From Leucocoprinus leucothites (taxonomy: Eukaryota; Basidiomycota; Agaricomycetes; Agaricales; Agaricaceae): a stretch of 64,000 nt of DNA. The position numbers and the translations under genes are program-made. Positions 1 to 12,885 of the stretch are shown piece by piece (positions within the stretch are counted from its first letter, which is position 1; the number at the start of each line of letters is the position of its first letter). The stretch is from positions 1 through 64,000 of the forward strand of contig JAACJO010000031.1 of the NCBI GenBank assembly GCA_013368445.1, written 5' to 3'. The notes beneath the pieces were generated by a model. That model saw nothing but the letters and a program-made list of their open reading frames with translations. It made no database searches and had not been told where the DNA came from.

Positions 1-1292
1 TCTATCCAGCGTCACTGGTTGGATCTATCACTGACACTCGTGTATCTAGTCCATCGCTTGCTGTTTGATCACTACTAATCATCAGTAATAGGCCCATACT
101 CGGTTGAATGCTTGGCAACTCAGTAATACCCTCATGGAAGAAAACTTTTGAAATAGCTCGCGATTTGATTCGAGCCGGCTTTCATTGAAAGGGAAGTTGT
201 TTTGGAACTCACACAATATTACTATCCGATTGTGATGCAACATCGGCTATATCACTGATGCCTGAGGCTTTGAAGACCCGTGAAGCCTGGGCGTCGCAGG
301 TATGGTCGAAAACCCCATGGCACAAGAAGCTATCAATTTTTACCGCGAGTGTAGTCTGTTCCGTCCGGCTCCAATACTACGTGTTGCTGCTATATCGGGT
401 CAAAAAGCGGGGAAGTCTTCCCTGACAGATGATGTAGAGTCACTTCTCGTGCACAAGTAACATATTCACGCTTCATTCCGGACTTCACGCTTATCACGCT
501 CAACCACGCTTGGCTGCATATGTTCACACTCGGCATCATCAACTCTAGGTGCGCGTAAGTAACAGCAACACAGTGGTCCTCCTTCAAATACGAGATAGGA
601 GCACACCATAATACTGCGGCTGCAGACTTTATTGTCTTCGCTTCTGCTCTCGATGAGAATAAAGGACGGCCAGTGATCTGGTAGATCCAGGAGGTTATGG
701 TTTGGTGCACTATGCAGGAACCGCCATGGCTGTTGAGCCCCACCCAGTCAGTCCAGCGGTCCTGTTTCAACTAATGTTGGGAATAAAGGTGGTGCCACCC
801 CAAAGTTAATTTACTGCCATGACTAGGCGTAACAAGTGGTATTGTGTACTGAGGCCCCGAATTGAGCGGCCAAACCCAGGCGACAGAAGAGGACATGACA
901 TGAAGGACGGCGAAATGGTGGGGCTGGGATAAGGGGACTCGGGGAGTGGCGTTAAAAATAACCAATTTGAGAGCTATGCATGCCAAAGGCTGGCTGATCC
1001 CTGCGGGAGATCGCATAATCGCCGTCGGCCGTTCGACTTTTGAGTCAGTGCTCAGCACCCTTCATGGGTGGCCTTAGGGGTTGCTGAGCCCCGTGGAGGT
1101 AAGACAGGCCACAATGTGTCGTGATCAGGTGCGCAATGATATTGGTCGTCAGCTTGGTGAATTGCGAAAATTTTGACAGTGACATAAGTAGGTCGTCTTC
1201 AATGGTCTCCAGAAAAGCTGAAAACGGACTTGCCAAGAATGCGCGAACCGCAAAGGCACAGCGTCCCATTTTCCCAAAAAGTAATTATTAAT
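1..1292. other. Unassigned region with one interrupted minus-strand reading frame
   Basis: I recognise no gene here. The longest structure is a minus-strand frame running from 1058 down to 390 (about 222 codons) that is broken once, by a TAG at 771-773. A second minus-strand stretch lies at 1045-1269 in another frame. The predicted peptides match no family I know and show no clear signal peptide or membrane segment. The first 390 bases show nothing. It could be a small multi-exon fungal gene or decayed sequence at the edge of the repeat array. Confidence 0.3.
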
Positions 1293-1370
1293 GTATTAAG
1301 GGCGAATCGAACCCTCGGCGGGTCGAGAAAGCCGGAGCCATCTATGGCAACGACTCTACCCCGTTAACGT
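1293..1370 (-). pseudogene. tRNA-Gly(GCC) pseudogene with intron
   Basis: The minus strand reads like the two intact tRNA-Gly genes at 55824 and 58121. The GGGGTAG A-box start, the anticodon arm GGTCG-type stem with loop TTGCCA, a 3' stem CGACC and the B box GGTTCGATT are all present. About 11 bases of the D arm are missing, and the acceptor and T stems no longer pair properly. An 18-nt intron-like insert sits after position 37, where tRNA introns lie. The missing D arm makes function unlikely. Confidence 0.7.
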
Positions 1371-1589
1371 TTAGGCGCCCAAGTAACTCCGCCTATGTAG
1401 AAGTTGTAGTAACATAGGGCTGAAGAAATGTTCATCGTAATCGCTCGGGGATACATCGCTAGTCCTAACCGAAAAAGTAAAACTCCTGAAATTCTCCTAG
1501 TACATCAGCATCATAAAGGTAGGGGCCCACAACTGTCCTTGTAACTATCGACATGTTCCATAAACACCTTCAGTGCTTTTGGAGCTTCA

Positions 1590-2280
1590 ATATGTAGTGG
1601 CTTTTGTAAACATTATTTCGCTTGGTCGGCATACATCCGTGCACACTGTTTTGTTCACGAGATTGTGGGTGATTGCCATATGAGGTTGTGGGCCTGTAAG
1701 CAGAGTCAAATGACGAAAGAACAAGGAGGATCAGAAAAGGAAATCGGAAGGGGTGGGTGTGACAAGAGGCCCTCAGGGTATCAAGCGGGTGTAGTTGGGA
1801 GACAAAGCTGGAGGTCCACGTTGTCGAGTTTACCGGGTGCAGATGAGGCAGAATCATCACCAACGACTCTATGAAAGAGACACCCCCCAATCAGAACTAC
1901 GCCAAAGCCGAAGTAAGGACCCACGGGGATTGTAATATCAATATACCTATTTCTAGGTCTCGCCTTGGGTGTACCTACCAAATGGAACACCAGATCATGC
2001 ACCCTTCGCCATGAGGGGTGCAGTCTTGGGATGCATTTGCTGTGAGTTGATATTCCACACGCCTTGATTGTTTCGACTTCGCCGCATGCTGCCAAGTGTT
2101 CCTCATTCGCCTCTTGCCGAACGATGCCCTTGAATCTCCCCTCCACGGGGCCGCCTGGACGTAACTTCAACAATAAGTTATATTGCTTCACTTCATGATT
2201 AAGCGCCAGCGCAGAGGCGTACTAAAGCGAAATTTCCAGCTAACACAGAGTGCATGTTTGTGGATTGGAAAGGAGCGGAA
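1590..2280 (-). pseudogene. COQ1: COQ1-like polyprenyl diphosphate synthase remnant (copy 0)
   Basis: The minus strand aligns by eye with the C-terminal and middle parts of the COQ1 copies at 13490-14370 and 45848-47355. Recognisable pieces include the degraded last exon near 1600-1700 and the NVDLQLCLPTTP stretch that corresponds to NADLRLGLATAP in the best copy. The block ending near 2275 corresponds to the [17 protein letters not shown] segment. Frames are scrambled and no catalytic aspartate motif survives intact. It heads the first orphan/COQ1 unit of the tandem array. Confidence 0.65.
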
Positions 2281-2695
2281 GACGCACCTCATCGTTTAAT
2301 AGACGAACAGGTCGTGAAGTGAACCTGTGTAGATAGGTCGGATAAACCTGAAAGCTAGTAAAGGATGTCAACACGTCACCCCCTACTACCCGTCCGCCTC
2401 GTAGCCACCCTTATTGGAAGCATGTGATTATTGCTATATTCAACACCGTCTCCAATCTACAGCTGTCTCTTATTCCACACCGCACACGTTTGCTTAATCA
2501 AAGCCCCAACGCAGTTCCTTTCATAAAGTGAGTTCAACTCGAGGTGCGACGAAAACCTTTGCAAGTTTCCTAACACCGCCAGGCTCTAGCGCCCCGCCCC
2601 TAATTGAGAATGGTTTTGTAACCTGAGATAGAAGCAGCTTTACGGGCAGACTTGCCAGAAAGGGAATGTAAGAATTCCTCTGTATCAGATAGGTT
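2281..2695. other. Inter-unit spacer upstream of the first orphan copy
   Basis: No gene of its own. The sequence recurs upstream of the other orphan copies at about 6590-7046 and 14371-14775. Near its end is a conserved ATGGTTTTG-type start followed by about 19 codons and a GTAAG donor. This may be a short first exon of the orphan gene; here it begins at about 2610. Confidence 0.5.
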
Positions 2696-4521
2696 ATGCA
2701 TCTTACGATGTTATACCTAGTGATTTCTATTCTTCACAAGCACCAGTTACTTCCGACTGGAGAACATTATCGCGAATTATCTGGGAATGATGATTTCGGG
2801 ATACGATTTAGTACAGTTAAGTCACGTCACCATCTCAAGTCATCCTACTGGGAGTGTTGGGGTCCATGTACGCTGCGTGTATTATCTCAATATGCTCTTG
2901 TTTCTGACGCTGTCCAAATAGTGATGAAAATCCTGTTCAGCTTTGTGGACCCGATCATCATACGCGAAGACGAATTTGAAGTACCCTATCCAAACATGGA
3001 CCTACGCAAGGCTGCTTTGAAACGGTTGCTGAAGTGGCTCTGCGATCCTCTCCGTGGCGGAAATTTCCTCCTGATACATGATCTATTTTTTCGGGAGGGT
3101 CTGTCAGCGTTTTCCGAAGTCGCGGTGCAGACTTGTCTGACTATCAACCGGCTTGGTGCAGTTATTAATATTTCCTCGAGGTTGATTCGGGACAAACCTC
3201 GCCAGTCCGTCCAGGCGCTATGCAATCAGCTTGGTAGGAAATTTCCGCCTTATCGAAGAGTTCTCGCGGAGACGCTCATGGACACTCCGACTATCCTTAA
3301 CAAACGCGACTTTTTCTACCTGTTACTCAGGCTCGTCATTGTGCCATGGAACAAGCTGAGAATCTCTCACCCCCAATACATTGTCACTCCCGTCGTCATA
3401 TTTCTGAATTGGTGTTTAGATTCATATGCTAGGGACTGTCACATCAACTCGTACCTTCGAGATCTTCTTTGGCTAATCGCTGAGGATCGACTGGCAGGTG
3501 GTCGTCCTTCTCTTCTTTGGATTATGTCTGGCTACTGGGATCTGCTGCCCATCTCTGCAATGTTTTGGCAAGATCCACTGCAATGCCAACATATCCGAGA
3601 GCTGATCGGCAACGATGAGGCTGTCCAATACACGGAGCATGGGTCAGGGGCTTATCCACCCAATCTTCTCTTATCTCGAATGGACACTTGACAAGGAATA
3701 CGAGAAGGACGGGTATGCTTCCCATGAGCCTAAATATTACTTGCCCAGAGACGCATGGGTTATTTTTCATTTGTCACAATATCTAGGGCAGCCTGTTATC
3801 ACAAAGTCTTGCATCGTCATGGTCGAGTCTTACTTATACTTCTTCCAAAAGACACCGCTACTGTCAACAAAGCCAAGGTTCTACACACCCGGCCCAGTGT
3901 CAGGTGTTGATCCTCACACTGCAATGATGCATACTATAGGATCTTTCGATCATGACTGGGATCATTTTGTCAACTTGTGTAGATCGACATCTCTAACTTC
4001 GGAGCGGGGTGCTGTACTGGCGCTCCTTAGAAGTTTTGATTTCCGTTGTTTGGCCCATATCGCATCGCTTGCCGCTTCCCTTGACAGCTTTATCCAGTTG
4101 TTGAAGTGCGTTTTTGCGCGCCTATTCATGCGTATTCATCTGGATCAGGGGACTGATACTACAGATTTCACTATCATATAGACTGCGGACCAGCAGCAAG
4201 ACCTTATCCGAACAAGAGCTTCTACTATGATGGACGTCCTGTTCATTGACAAAGTTAAGGGTGTTGCAGAACCGCTGGTGAGATACCTAGGTGTTTTATC
4301 AAAACACTGATGTAATAGGGGGCCTTCAGGACTTTTCGGAACTGGTATCAAGCCGTACTTTGCTAGGTAAACACTTCCAATATCCAAAGTTTGTACTTCT
4401 CGGACGAGGTCCACATACAGTCCTAGTTATTCTACTGTCTATTCCTCCGCCGCCCCAAGAGTGGGGAGTTTGGACTACAGATGTATCAGCCTACACACTC
4501 GGAATGCTTGAGTATTTCTAA
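2696..4521 (+). pseudogene. Orphan-family gene, copy 1, internally deleted
   Basis: This is a copy of the unnamed gene seen best at 7047-9234. The frame is open from 2696 to 3691, then ends abnormally. By comparison with copy 2, about 390 bases are missing at about 3640, where the shared sequence caatacacgga jumps to the segment before LIHPIFSYLEW. The rest continues in another frame at 3615-4181, and the conserved tail (FQYPKFVLLG...YTLGMLE) ends at 4521. I do not recognise the family. The composition suggests a soluble helical protein with no signal peptide. The deletion plus frame change makes it a pseudogene. Confidence 0.75.
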
Positions 4522-5085
4522 TGTTGCCGTCCCGTATTTTTGTCGTGTTCCATGAAATGAATATACTTTAAGCTTTCGACATACCAAAGGTCGATATCAC
4601 GAGTGAAATTTGACTGGCAGACAATACTTGCGAAAGATTTAATTGTCATCTCTCGAGAATCTCTGGTCTTGAATGTATTTCTGTAACCAAAAGCTCATAC
4701 GACCAGCCTTTGCTCCAGAAGAAGGATTCATGAACCACAAAGACCTAGAGGGGCATCAAAGGAGGACGTGACCAAGGGAGATGGAGTCAAGGCTTCATTA
4801 TGGCTTATTGGCTTTAGTCGTTTGAATAGCTCCCCAATGGTACAACTCGATGCATGGACCTGACAGCAGGCATGAAGCTCGAACTTTTACGAACGCTTGA
4901 CCCAAACCCGTTTTGAGGCTCATCGAAACCAGCTACGAATACTCCCAGCGCATCAGATCTCATCAAATCGTTGAAGTGGGGGAAAGGGTCGAAAAAAAAG
5001 AGACTGCTATCTAAAGCGAATAAAGTCAAAGACGATGGCACAGTCAAATGTCCATTATCTCTAACAAACGTAATGTAATGATTTA
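4522..5085. repeat. Inter-unit repeat between orphan gene and COQ1 copy
   Basis: This non-coding stretch of about 560 bp recurs after every orphan tail: 9235-9783, 12955-13489, 16980-17452 (cut by an LTR) and 45320-45847. Shared landmarks are an AGCTTTCGACATACAAA-like block, a GCTCATACGATCAC-like block and, just before COQ1, a GATGGCACAGTCAAATG-like block. It is the 3' intergenic space between two convergent genes, copied with each unit. Confidence 0.7.
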
Positions 5086-5870
5086 ATTCTTCCTCCCAAC
5101 GATGCGTTCCACGAAAACCTCCAGCGCGTCACGAACTTCACTCTGTGGTAGCTGTTCTAACACGTTCTTCGCTTCGTCGGCGTATGCTTGTGCGAGTTGT
5201 TTTGCTCGTGAGATTGCAGATGATTGCCGTACGAGGTTGCGAGCCTGGAGGGGGGAGCGCATCTTGATGTTTCCAACTTCGTTGCATGCCGTCGAGTTTG
5301 GTCTTGACGCCATCTGTCTCTGGCTCGATAACATCCTTCATCTGGGGTATTTCGTCTTCCATGAGGTTAGAGATAATGCTAGCAATAAGCTGTGTCATCT
5401 CATGATCTCCTAAACGCGCCAGTGCAGCAGAGGCACGTCCCAAGACGGAATTTCCACCCAACACGAGAGTTTATTGGTGAATTCGGAAGGAGCGGAGGGA
5501 GCACCTCGTCGTAGTACTGAGCCATCGATCACATCGTCGGGTAGTAGTGACGCTGTGTGCAGCATTTCCACTATTTGTGCGAGGCAGATTTGAGTGGGAA
5601 GAATAGTCGTGGGTGAATGTAAGGAGGGGGTTGTCGGTTGTGGTATTGGTGGTGGCTTCGCATTGTGAGGGTAGGGTTTCCGGTGTAAGCGTGTGCGGTC
5701 AGATGTCACGACAAAAGAGTCGTGAAACGGTTTTGTGTGATTAGGGAATCGTGGGTTGTAGTCCGTGAGGATATCTGGTGGTGAGAGTGGAATATCGAGC
5801 TCGTCCTGGCGGCCTACTGCAGCCGGGTGTGTTGATTCTCAGAGCTTGGTGCTCTAATTCTTTCCGAGAC
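5086..5870 (-). pseudogene. COQ1: COQ1 pseudogene, copy A
   Basis: The minus strand encodes recognisable trans-polyprenyl diphosphate synthase pieces. The last exon (AISRAKQLAQAYADEAKNV) and the segment around the first aspartate-rich motif are present, although the latter reads LLPDDVID instead of LLHDDVID. Compared with copy D, about 500 bp between the last exon and the middle of the gene are deleted near 5250. The usual 5' exon is cut at about 5870, where sequence from a second partial copy begins. It cannot encode a working enzyme. Confidence 0.75.
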
Positions 5871-6590
5871 CATTTGAAGAGCATTAGATGATGAAGAGAC
5901 AAGATAGAAATGAGAGTAGTGAAAGGAGGTAGTAGGTGAATAGGAAAAAAAGAAAAAGTGAAGATGAGTGGATGGTAACCTTTTCGACGTCCCCGAAGGT
6001 TCGAATTTGCGACCTATCAGTTCTCCCATCTCGGAGAACTCTTCCTATACGTACAGGGCCGGTGCGGTTGCTAGACCAAGCCGAAGGTCTGCGTTACCAG
6101 GTTTGCCGAGAGTCGCTGAACCGGATTTGGAGTCCAGCGTGTCATCCACGAGTTACAAGACGTTATTCCCCAGTCAGTCATCATCTGCGGCAGAGGAATA
6201 GTGGTGACTCACTCGAAATGCAATACCCGGATTCCTACCATATGCATAGGCAACATCCTCCCAGCTCTCGTCTTTGGTACATCCACCGAAGACAGCAGTA
6301 GAGTGTGCGGCATGCGCCCTTTGCCATGAGGGATGCAGTCTTGAGATGCATTATCTGTGAGTCGATATTCCACACGCCTTGATGCTCTCGATTTCGCCGC
6401 ATGTTGTCAAGTGTTCCTCATTCACCTCTTACCAAACGACACCCTTCAGTCTCCCCCTCCACGGGCTGGAAGTAACACTGACAATAAGTCGTATCACTTC
6501 ACTTCATGATTCATTAGACACGCAAGCGCAGAGGCATCCTAAGGCAAAAATTTCAGCTAACACCGAGTGTGCGTTTGCGTATCAGACAAA
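5871..6590 (-). pseudogene. COQ1: COQ1 pseudogene, copy A' (second partial copy)
   Basis: Immediately joined to copy A, the minus strand restarts in the intron before the last COQ1 exon. It then runs through the region equivalent to the second aspartate-rich motif and the SAALARLGD segment, ending near 6570. Reading frames are broken repeatedly. Its closest relatives in the window are the remnants at 1590-2280 and 13490-14370, so there are two sublineages of COQ1 copies in the array. Confidence 0.65.
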
Positions 6591-6760
6591 AGATTGTGAA
6601 ATGGATCCACGCGGGGCTGACAATAGGTCGAACAGACCTCGAAGCTGATAAAGTCTATGGGATGTCAACATGTCACACCATGTCATCCCTTGTACATATG
6701 TCACACCTCGTAGTTACCCCCACTGGAAGCGTGCGGTTATTGCTATTGCTGTATTCAACA

Positions 6761-6812
6761 CCATATCCAATCTACACACCATATCCAATCTACACACCAT
6801 ATCCAATCCACG
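6761..6812. repeat. 18-bp tandem repeat, about three units
   Basis: The unit CCATATCCAATCTACACA occurs at 6761 and 6779 and partially at 6797. The homologous spacers of the other units have only one such segment, so the expansion is local to this unit. Confidence 0.9.
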
Positions 6813-7046
6813 ACTATCTCTCATTCCACATCATACAAATTTACTTAATCAAAGCTCCAAAGCAGTTTCTTTGATAAAGTGAGTTCAACTCGGGGTGCAA
6901 TGAAAACCTTTGCGAGTTTCTTAACACCGCCAGCCTCCAGCACCCCGTCCCATACTGAGAATGGTTTTGCAACCTGAGATAGAAGCAGCTTTGCAGGCAG
7001 ACTTGCCAGCAAGGGAATGTAAGAATTCCTCTGTTTCGGATAGGTC

Positions 7047-9234
7047 ATGCATCTTATGACGTTACGCCTAGTGGTTCCTATTCTTCACAAGCACCAGTTC
7101 CTTCCGATTGGAGAATATTATCGCGAATTGCCTGGGACCGATGAATTTGGAGGAGATTTTGCTAGAGTTAAATCAGGTCAATGTCTCGAATCATCTTACT
7201 GGGAGTGTTGGGGTCCATGTATGTTGCTTGTGTTCTTTCAATATGCTCTTGTTTCTGATGCCGTCCAAATAGTGATGGAAATGTCACATCTATCCATCTT
7301 AGCAGACTGGATCATCGTACACAAGGACAAATCTGAAGTTTCCTATCCAAACATGGACCTACGCAAGGCTGCTTGGAAACAGTTGCTGAAATGGTTTTGC
7401 AACCCTCTCCGCGGCGGAAATCTCCTCCTAATATTTGATCCATTCCTTGGGGACGGTCTGTCACCGTTTTCCAAGGTTGTGGCACAGACTTGTCTAACTA
7501 TCAACCGGCTTGGTGCAATTATAAATATTTCCTCGAAGTCAATTCAGTACCAACCTCGCGAGCTGATCCAAGCACTATGCAATCAGCTTTTCAGGAAATT
7601 TCCGCCTTATCGAAGGGTTCTCACAGAGACGCTCGTAGACACTCGGACCATCTTTAACCAAAAACCCGACTTTTTCTACCTACTCCGTACGCTCATCATT
7701 GTACCATGGAACAAGCTGAGAATCTCTCACCCCCAATACGTTGTCACTCCCATTGCCATATTTCTGAATTGGTATTCAGATTCATATGTGAGGGGGCATG
7801 GCATCGACTCATACCTTCGAGATCTTCTTTGGCTAATTGCTGAGAATCAGCTGACAAATAGTCCTTGTCTTCTTTGGATTATGTCTGGCTACTGGGATCC
7901 ACTGCCAATCTCTGCAATGTTTTGGCGAGATCCACTGCAATGCCAACATTTCCGAGAGCTGATCGGCAATGATGAGGCTACTCAATACACGGAGGCCATT
8001 CTTAGCATAAGGTTGCAGGGCATCCACAACCGTCACCCGGACTTATTCAACTTGGATGAACAGTGGTCAATAGAAGATGACTTGAAACATATTGCGAGGG
8101 TGATATCCGGCGTCGACACGTTCATTGAACTTCTGACCCGATTTGTTGAATTTGGTACTCCTGATGGTCCCTGCAAGAGGCTAAAGAAGTGTCTTGCATA
8201 TATCAGCGATTCCCCTTGTTCTACTCTTGAATCCCCATTCAAACCGCTCATTCACTTTTACAATCAGCTCATGTCTGATATGCCCTCCCAATTTTTCCCA
8301 CATGCCATCCATGTATTGGAATGCCTATATGAAGATCCTCCAGAGCTACCAGTACCCTCTCGTATTGCACACTTGCTGTGCATAAATCAGAGGCTTATCC
8401 ACCCAATCTTCACTTATCTCGAATGGACACTCGACAAGTCTACTTCCTATGAGCCTGTATATGGGTTGCCCAGAAATGTACGGGATATTTTTGACCTGTC
8501 ACATGATTTAGGGCAGCCTGTTATCACAAGGTCTTGTATGGTCATGATTGAGTCCTACTTATACTTCTTCCAACAGACACCACTACTGTCAACAAAGCCA
8601 AGGTTCTACACATCTGGCTCAGTGTCAGGTGTTGGTCCTCGCGCTGCTATGAGATGTAGCGTAGGATCTTTCCGTTATGGATGGGATCATTTCATTCGCT
8701 TGTGCATATCGGCACCTCTAGCAGAGTGGGATGCTATACTAGCTCTCCTTAGGAGTTTTGATTTCTGTTGTTTGACCCATATCAAGTTGCTTGCCGGTTC
8801 CCTTTTTAACTTTGCCAGGTTTTTGAAGTGGATTCTTGTGTGTCTGTTCATGCATATTTATCTGGATCAGGGGACTGATCCATTGTCATATAGACTGCAG
8901 ACCAGCAACAAGACATTATCCGAACAAAAGCGACCACTATGATGGACATCCTGTTCATTGACAAAGTCAAGGGTGTTGCAGAACCGCTGGTGAGATACCT
9001 AGATGTTTTATCACAACACTGATGTAAAAGAGGGGTTTTCAGGACCTTTCAAAACTGGAACTGGGCCATTATGTGGATTATGAATACTTCCAATATCCCA
9101 AGTTTGTACTTCTTGGACAAGGTCCACACACCGTCCTAGTCATTCTACTGCATATTCCTACCCAAGACAAGGAAATTTGGTATAAAGTCTCGGACGTGTC
9201 AGTCTACACACTCGGAATGCTTGAGGATTTCTAA
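7047..9234 (+). CDS. Orphan-family protein, copy 2 (only copy with an open main frame)
   Basis: One uninterrupted frame runs 7047-8942 (631 codons). I do not recognise the family. The protein appears soluble and helix-rich, with repeated Trp/Leu/Phe-rich segments but no obvious signal peptide, membrane span or catalytic motif. The true gene is probably longer. An upstream ATG at 6961 followed by a GTAAG donor may be a first exon. A conserved 3' segment (FQYPKFVLLG to YTLGMLEDF, stop at 9232-9234) recurs in every copy and is likely a last exon after an intron near 8990-9040. The main-frame start is therefore uncertain. Its neighbour downstream is a convergent broken COQ1. Because the other copies are broken, this is the best candidate for function. 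Confidence 0.55.
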
Positions 9235-9783
9235 TATTGTTGTCCTATATCTTTGTTGTGTTCCATAATATGAATATATGTTAAGCTTTCGACATACAAA
9301 AGAGCAATACCGCGAGTGAAAGTTGACTGGAAAATGATACTTGCGAAAGGTTGGATTGTCATCCCTCGAAAATCTCTGGTGTTCAATGAATTTGTATAAC
9401 TGAAAGCTCATACAGTCACTTGTAACCTGAGAAAAAAGTTTCATGGGCAAAGACCCAGAGGCACATCAAGGGAAGGGGAGGTCAAGGGAGGGGGGATGAG
9501 GCCTCATTATGGCTCATTGGCTTTGGTTGCTTGAATGGCACCCTAGTGGTACAGCTAGATACATGGATCCTGCAGCAGGCATGATGCTCGAACTTTCATG
9601 AACGCATAGCCCAAACCTGCTCTGAAGCTCATCGAAAACCATGAAATACTCCCAGTGCATAAAGCTCATTAAATCATTACAGTGGAGGGAAGGGTCCAAA
9701 AAATGCTGCTATCTAATACGAATAAATCAAAGACAATGGCACAGTCGAGTGTCCGTAGTCTCTTGCGGGTGTAATGTAATGAT

Positions 9784-11266
9784 TTATTTATTTCTCCCAA
9801 CGACGCATTCCGCGAAAACTTCCAACGCATCACGGGCTTCACTGTGTGGTAGCTCTTGTAACACGTTCTTCGCTTCATCAGCCTATGCCTGTGCGAGTTG
9901 TTTTGTTCGCGAGATTGCGGATGATTGGTGTATGAGGTTGCGAGCCTGGGAGGGAGAGCACGTTAGATGGCGAGGAAATAAGATAGATATATAGGAGGCA
10001 GTGAGTGATAGGAGGAACTGGGATGAAGGGGACACTGACCTTTTCAACATCCCCTGAAGACTCGAATTTGCGACCTATCAGTTCATCCATCTCGGAGAAC
10101 TCTTCCCATGGTGAGAGCCGGTGCAGTTGCCAGACCAAGCTGAAGATCTGCATTTCCGGGTTTGCCAAGAGTCGCTGAGGTGCATTCGTAGTCCAATACG
10201 TCATCCACGAGCTACAAAGAGGTTTGTGCGTGAGTGAGAACCGTGAGCTATGTCAGAGGGAAAGTGATGACTCACTTGGAACGCAATACCAAGATTCCTA
10301 CTATATGCGTAGGCAACTTCTTTCCAGATCTCGCCTTCAGTACATCCCCGAGGACAACAGCGGAGCACGCGCCCTTCGCCATGAGGGATGCCGTCTTGAG
10401 ATACGTTTTCTGTAGGTAGATATTCCATGCGTCTTGAGGCTTCCGACTTCGTTGCATGACGTTGAGCTTGGGTCTTGGCGTCATCCGCCTCCGGCTGGAT
10501 AACATCGTTCCTCTGTAGTATCTCCCCTTCCACAAGATTAGAAATGATACTAGCAATAAGCTGCATCACTTCAAGATCTCCTAGACGCGCCAGCGCAGCA
10601 GAAACACGTCCTAGTGTGAAATTTCCGCCCAACACGGAGAGTTTGTTGGTGAACTGGGAAGGAGCGGAAGGAGCACTACGTCATAGTGCTGAACCATCTA
10701 TCACATCGTCGTGTAATAGCGACACTGTGTGTAGCATTTCTACGATTTGTGCGAGGCGGATTTGGGTGGAAAGAATAATCGTGGGTGGTAGGGGTTGTCG
10801 GTTGTGATATTGGCGGCGGCCTCACATTGTGAGGATACGGTTTACGGTGTGTGCGCGGGCAGTCAGAGGTCACGACAAAAGAGTCGTCAAATGATTTTGT
10901 GTGATTAGGGAATCGTGGGTTGTAGTCCGTGAGGATATCTGGTGGTGAGAGCGGAATATCGAGCTCGTCCTGGCGGCCTCCAGCAGCCGGGTGTGTTGAT
11001 TCCCAGAGCTTAGTGTTCCAATTATTTCCGAGACCATTTGTAGCTTGTGAAAGGAGAAGAACGAGAAGGGGTCATATCTGTTTGGAAGGGTGGTGGAAAT
11101 AATATTGCGAGAGTTCTGTGAGAGCGGGATGACCCGAGCCTAGCAGATCAAAAAGGTCCATGCACAGAGATTTGAGATGAGGAGCAAGAATCACAAAAGG
11201 ATCTAGCCTGTGTCGTTTCTCAGCACAAGAGCTGAATCTGCGAAGAGCCAAGGCGCAGCGGAACAT
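9784..11266 (-). pseudogene. COQ1: COQ1 pseudogene, copy B
   Basis: This is an almost full-length copy of the mitochondrial trans-polyprenyl diphosphate synthase gene, whose product makes the ubiquinone side chain. The start at 11266 gives an Arg/Ser-rich N terminus (MFRCALALRRFSS) like a mitochondrial presequence. The first aspartate-rich motif (LLHDDVID) and NKLSVLGGNF are present. Inactivating changes are a TGA at 10681-10683 where copy D has CGA, and a TAG within QAYADEA in the last exon. Its 5' end faces the gutted chitin synthase at 11601. Confidence 0.75.
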
Positions 11267-11600
11267 AACTTGCCATGTGACTGAATTTTCAACCCGCCGT
11301 TCCCCACCCGTCCCGATCTCTACCACGCTCCCCTTTTGGTCATCGGTTTACCGCGTTTGGTCAGCTGCGACTTGGCACTTTTAACAAAACTTCGTTTCAT
11401 GTTCCGTCTCCATCATCGCGCAGCTGTGTTCAAACCCAAAATTTCACAGAAAACACTTAATAGCCAGGCCTTGACAATGGTTCAAGTGATAGTGCTTGAT
11501 GCCCTCATCCTCTTTTCCTCCTTGTGCACTGGTTCACACACTGCGGCTGGGCTGCATCTCGTTCTCGTCGCTGGCATCGACTGATTTGATTTTTTCTTCA
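11267..11600. promoter_or_regulatory. Shared intergenic region of the COQ1/chitin synthase divergent pair (copy 1)
   Basis: This region lies between divergent COQ1 (-) and chitin synthase (+) starts. It is nearly repeated at 47427-47687 and 51757-51992, with landmarks TTACCGCGTTTGGTCAGCTG and GACAATGGTTCAAGTGATAG. Conservation of all three copies beyond the genes suggests it travelled as part of a duplicated segment. A bidirectional promoter is inferred from the head-to-head layout. No TATA box is obvious. Confidence 0.5.
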
Positions 11601-12885
11601 TACATCTTCACATCACAACCCCCACAAGACTCTATTAACTCGGTTGATTTTGGCTCGTACTATTCCAACTCAGAATCGGATACGGATCATTCGACGACTC
11701 ATCTTATCCCTGGCTCTCATGATCGTTCGAGCGGTAATGGCAGCGGGACGGATAGCGATACCTTGGCCGCTTCTTCGGCGCAGAGCTTGGAATATGTCAG
11801 TCGAGAGGAGAGTACATGATGATCTCGGAAATCGACATGATGACTGAAATGTTACCAGGACGCTACCCAGCACATCTGAATGATGACTTGATTTATCCTC
11901 CCTTGTAAACTCATCTCGTTCCCACCTGCTGATCAGTTAATTTCTGACATTATCGCACAGACCAGACAGTTCAGTTCCAAGGTCTACACTTCCTCACAGA
12001 GCTTCCCACCTGGTACCACCACCAACTTCCATCCTCAAACCTCCATCATCTCGGTTCCCCGGTTCGCCAGGCATATCTCCTTCACCATCAATATGCCGCA
12101 GTCCACCCCATCAACTTACTTGAAGAATATCTCCATCCTACCACCGCTGAACTCTCCATTCCTCAATTCTCCCTGGATATTGAGTTATGTTCAACCTTCG
12201 AAAGCAGAAACGGGTGTACTGGAGACGATTGAACAGCTGATTGAGCAGAGGAGGACGTGGTTGAATGGTGATTTCGTGGCGAGTGTGTATGCAGTTGTTG
12301 ATTTTTGGAGTGTTTGTGAGCGGGCATGGGGGGTTGAGGATGGGATATTGTGTGTACAGGCATTGGTGAGTACCAGTGTTGGTGTTATGAGTGATCTGGG
12401 AAGCTGATTTGTTTGCGTATCATACTATGCTGCGGTGTCGTTGTTCTTTTCGTGGTTTTCTCTTGCAAATTTGTGGTTGACGTTCAGTGTTATTATCGAT
12501 TTGTTGCCTTGGTAAAGGATTGTATTCTGGAACATTGTTGTCGTTCGTACCTCTTTCGTTTCGCCTCTATCCCCCTTGCTGATCTGGTGATAGATTCATT
12601 AGATCAATGCAGCCGTCAAGTGGATATACATTTGTGCTACGGCTCTACAGGTGAGCTCCTTAACTAACTTCTTTCTCACCTCCGGCCACAGTGCTCGCCC
12701 TGCACTTCAGTTCATCCTGGCCCTTGATAATCGACCCAAGTCCGAAAAGCTTGCATATACGGTTATGATGTGGATATATGTAGTACTGACGGTGTACCTA
12801 TTAGTGTGTTCGCTCTGGCTGACAAGCTCGTCATTCGCTGTATGTATATTCCGTTTGTGCTCGAATGAACCAGACTCCCGTTTGT
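11601..12885 (+). pseudogene. CHS: Chitin synthase pseudogene lacking its catalytic core
   Basis: This is a copy of the chitin synthase at 52008. It keeps the Ser/Asp-rich N terminus ([14 protein letters not shown]), the KNISILPPLNSPFLNSP segment and, after a junction at about 12175, the [11 protein letters not shown] to RRTWLNGDF region. About 1.5 kb of catalytic domain is missing between them. The start codon is lost (ATA where the other copy has ATG), and the hallmark QRRRW reads QRRTW. Transmembrane exons follow to about 12885, where sequence switches to the orphan-gene tail. Confidence 0.8.
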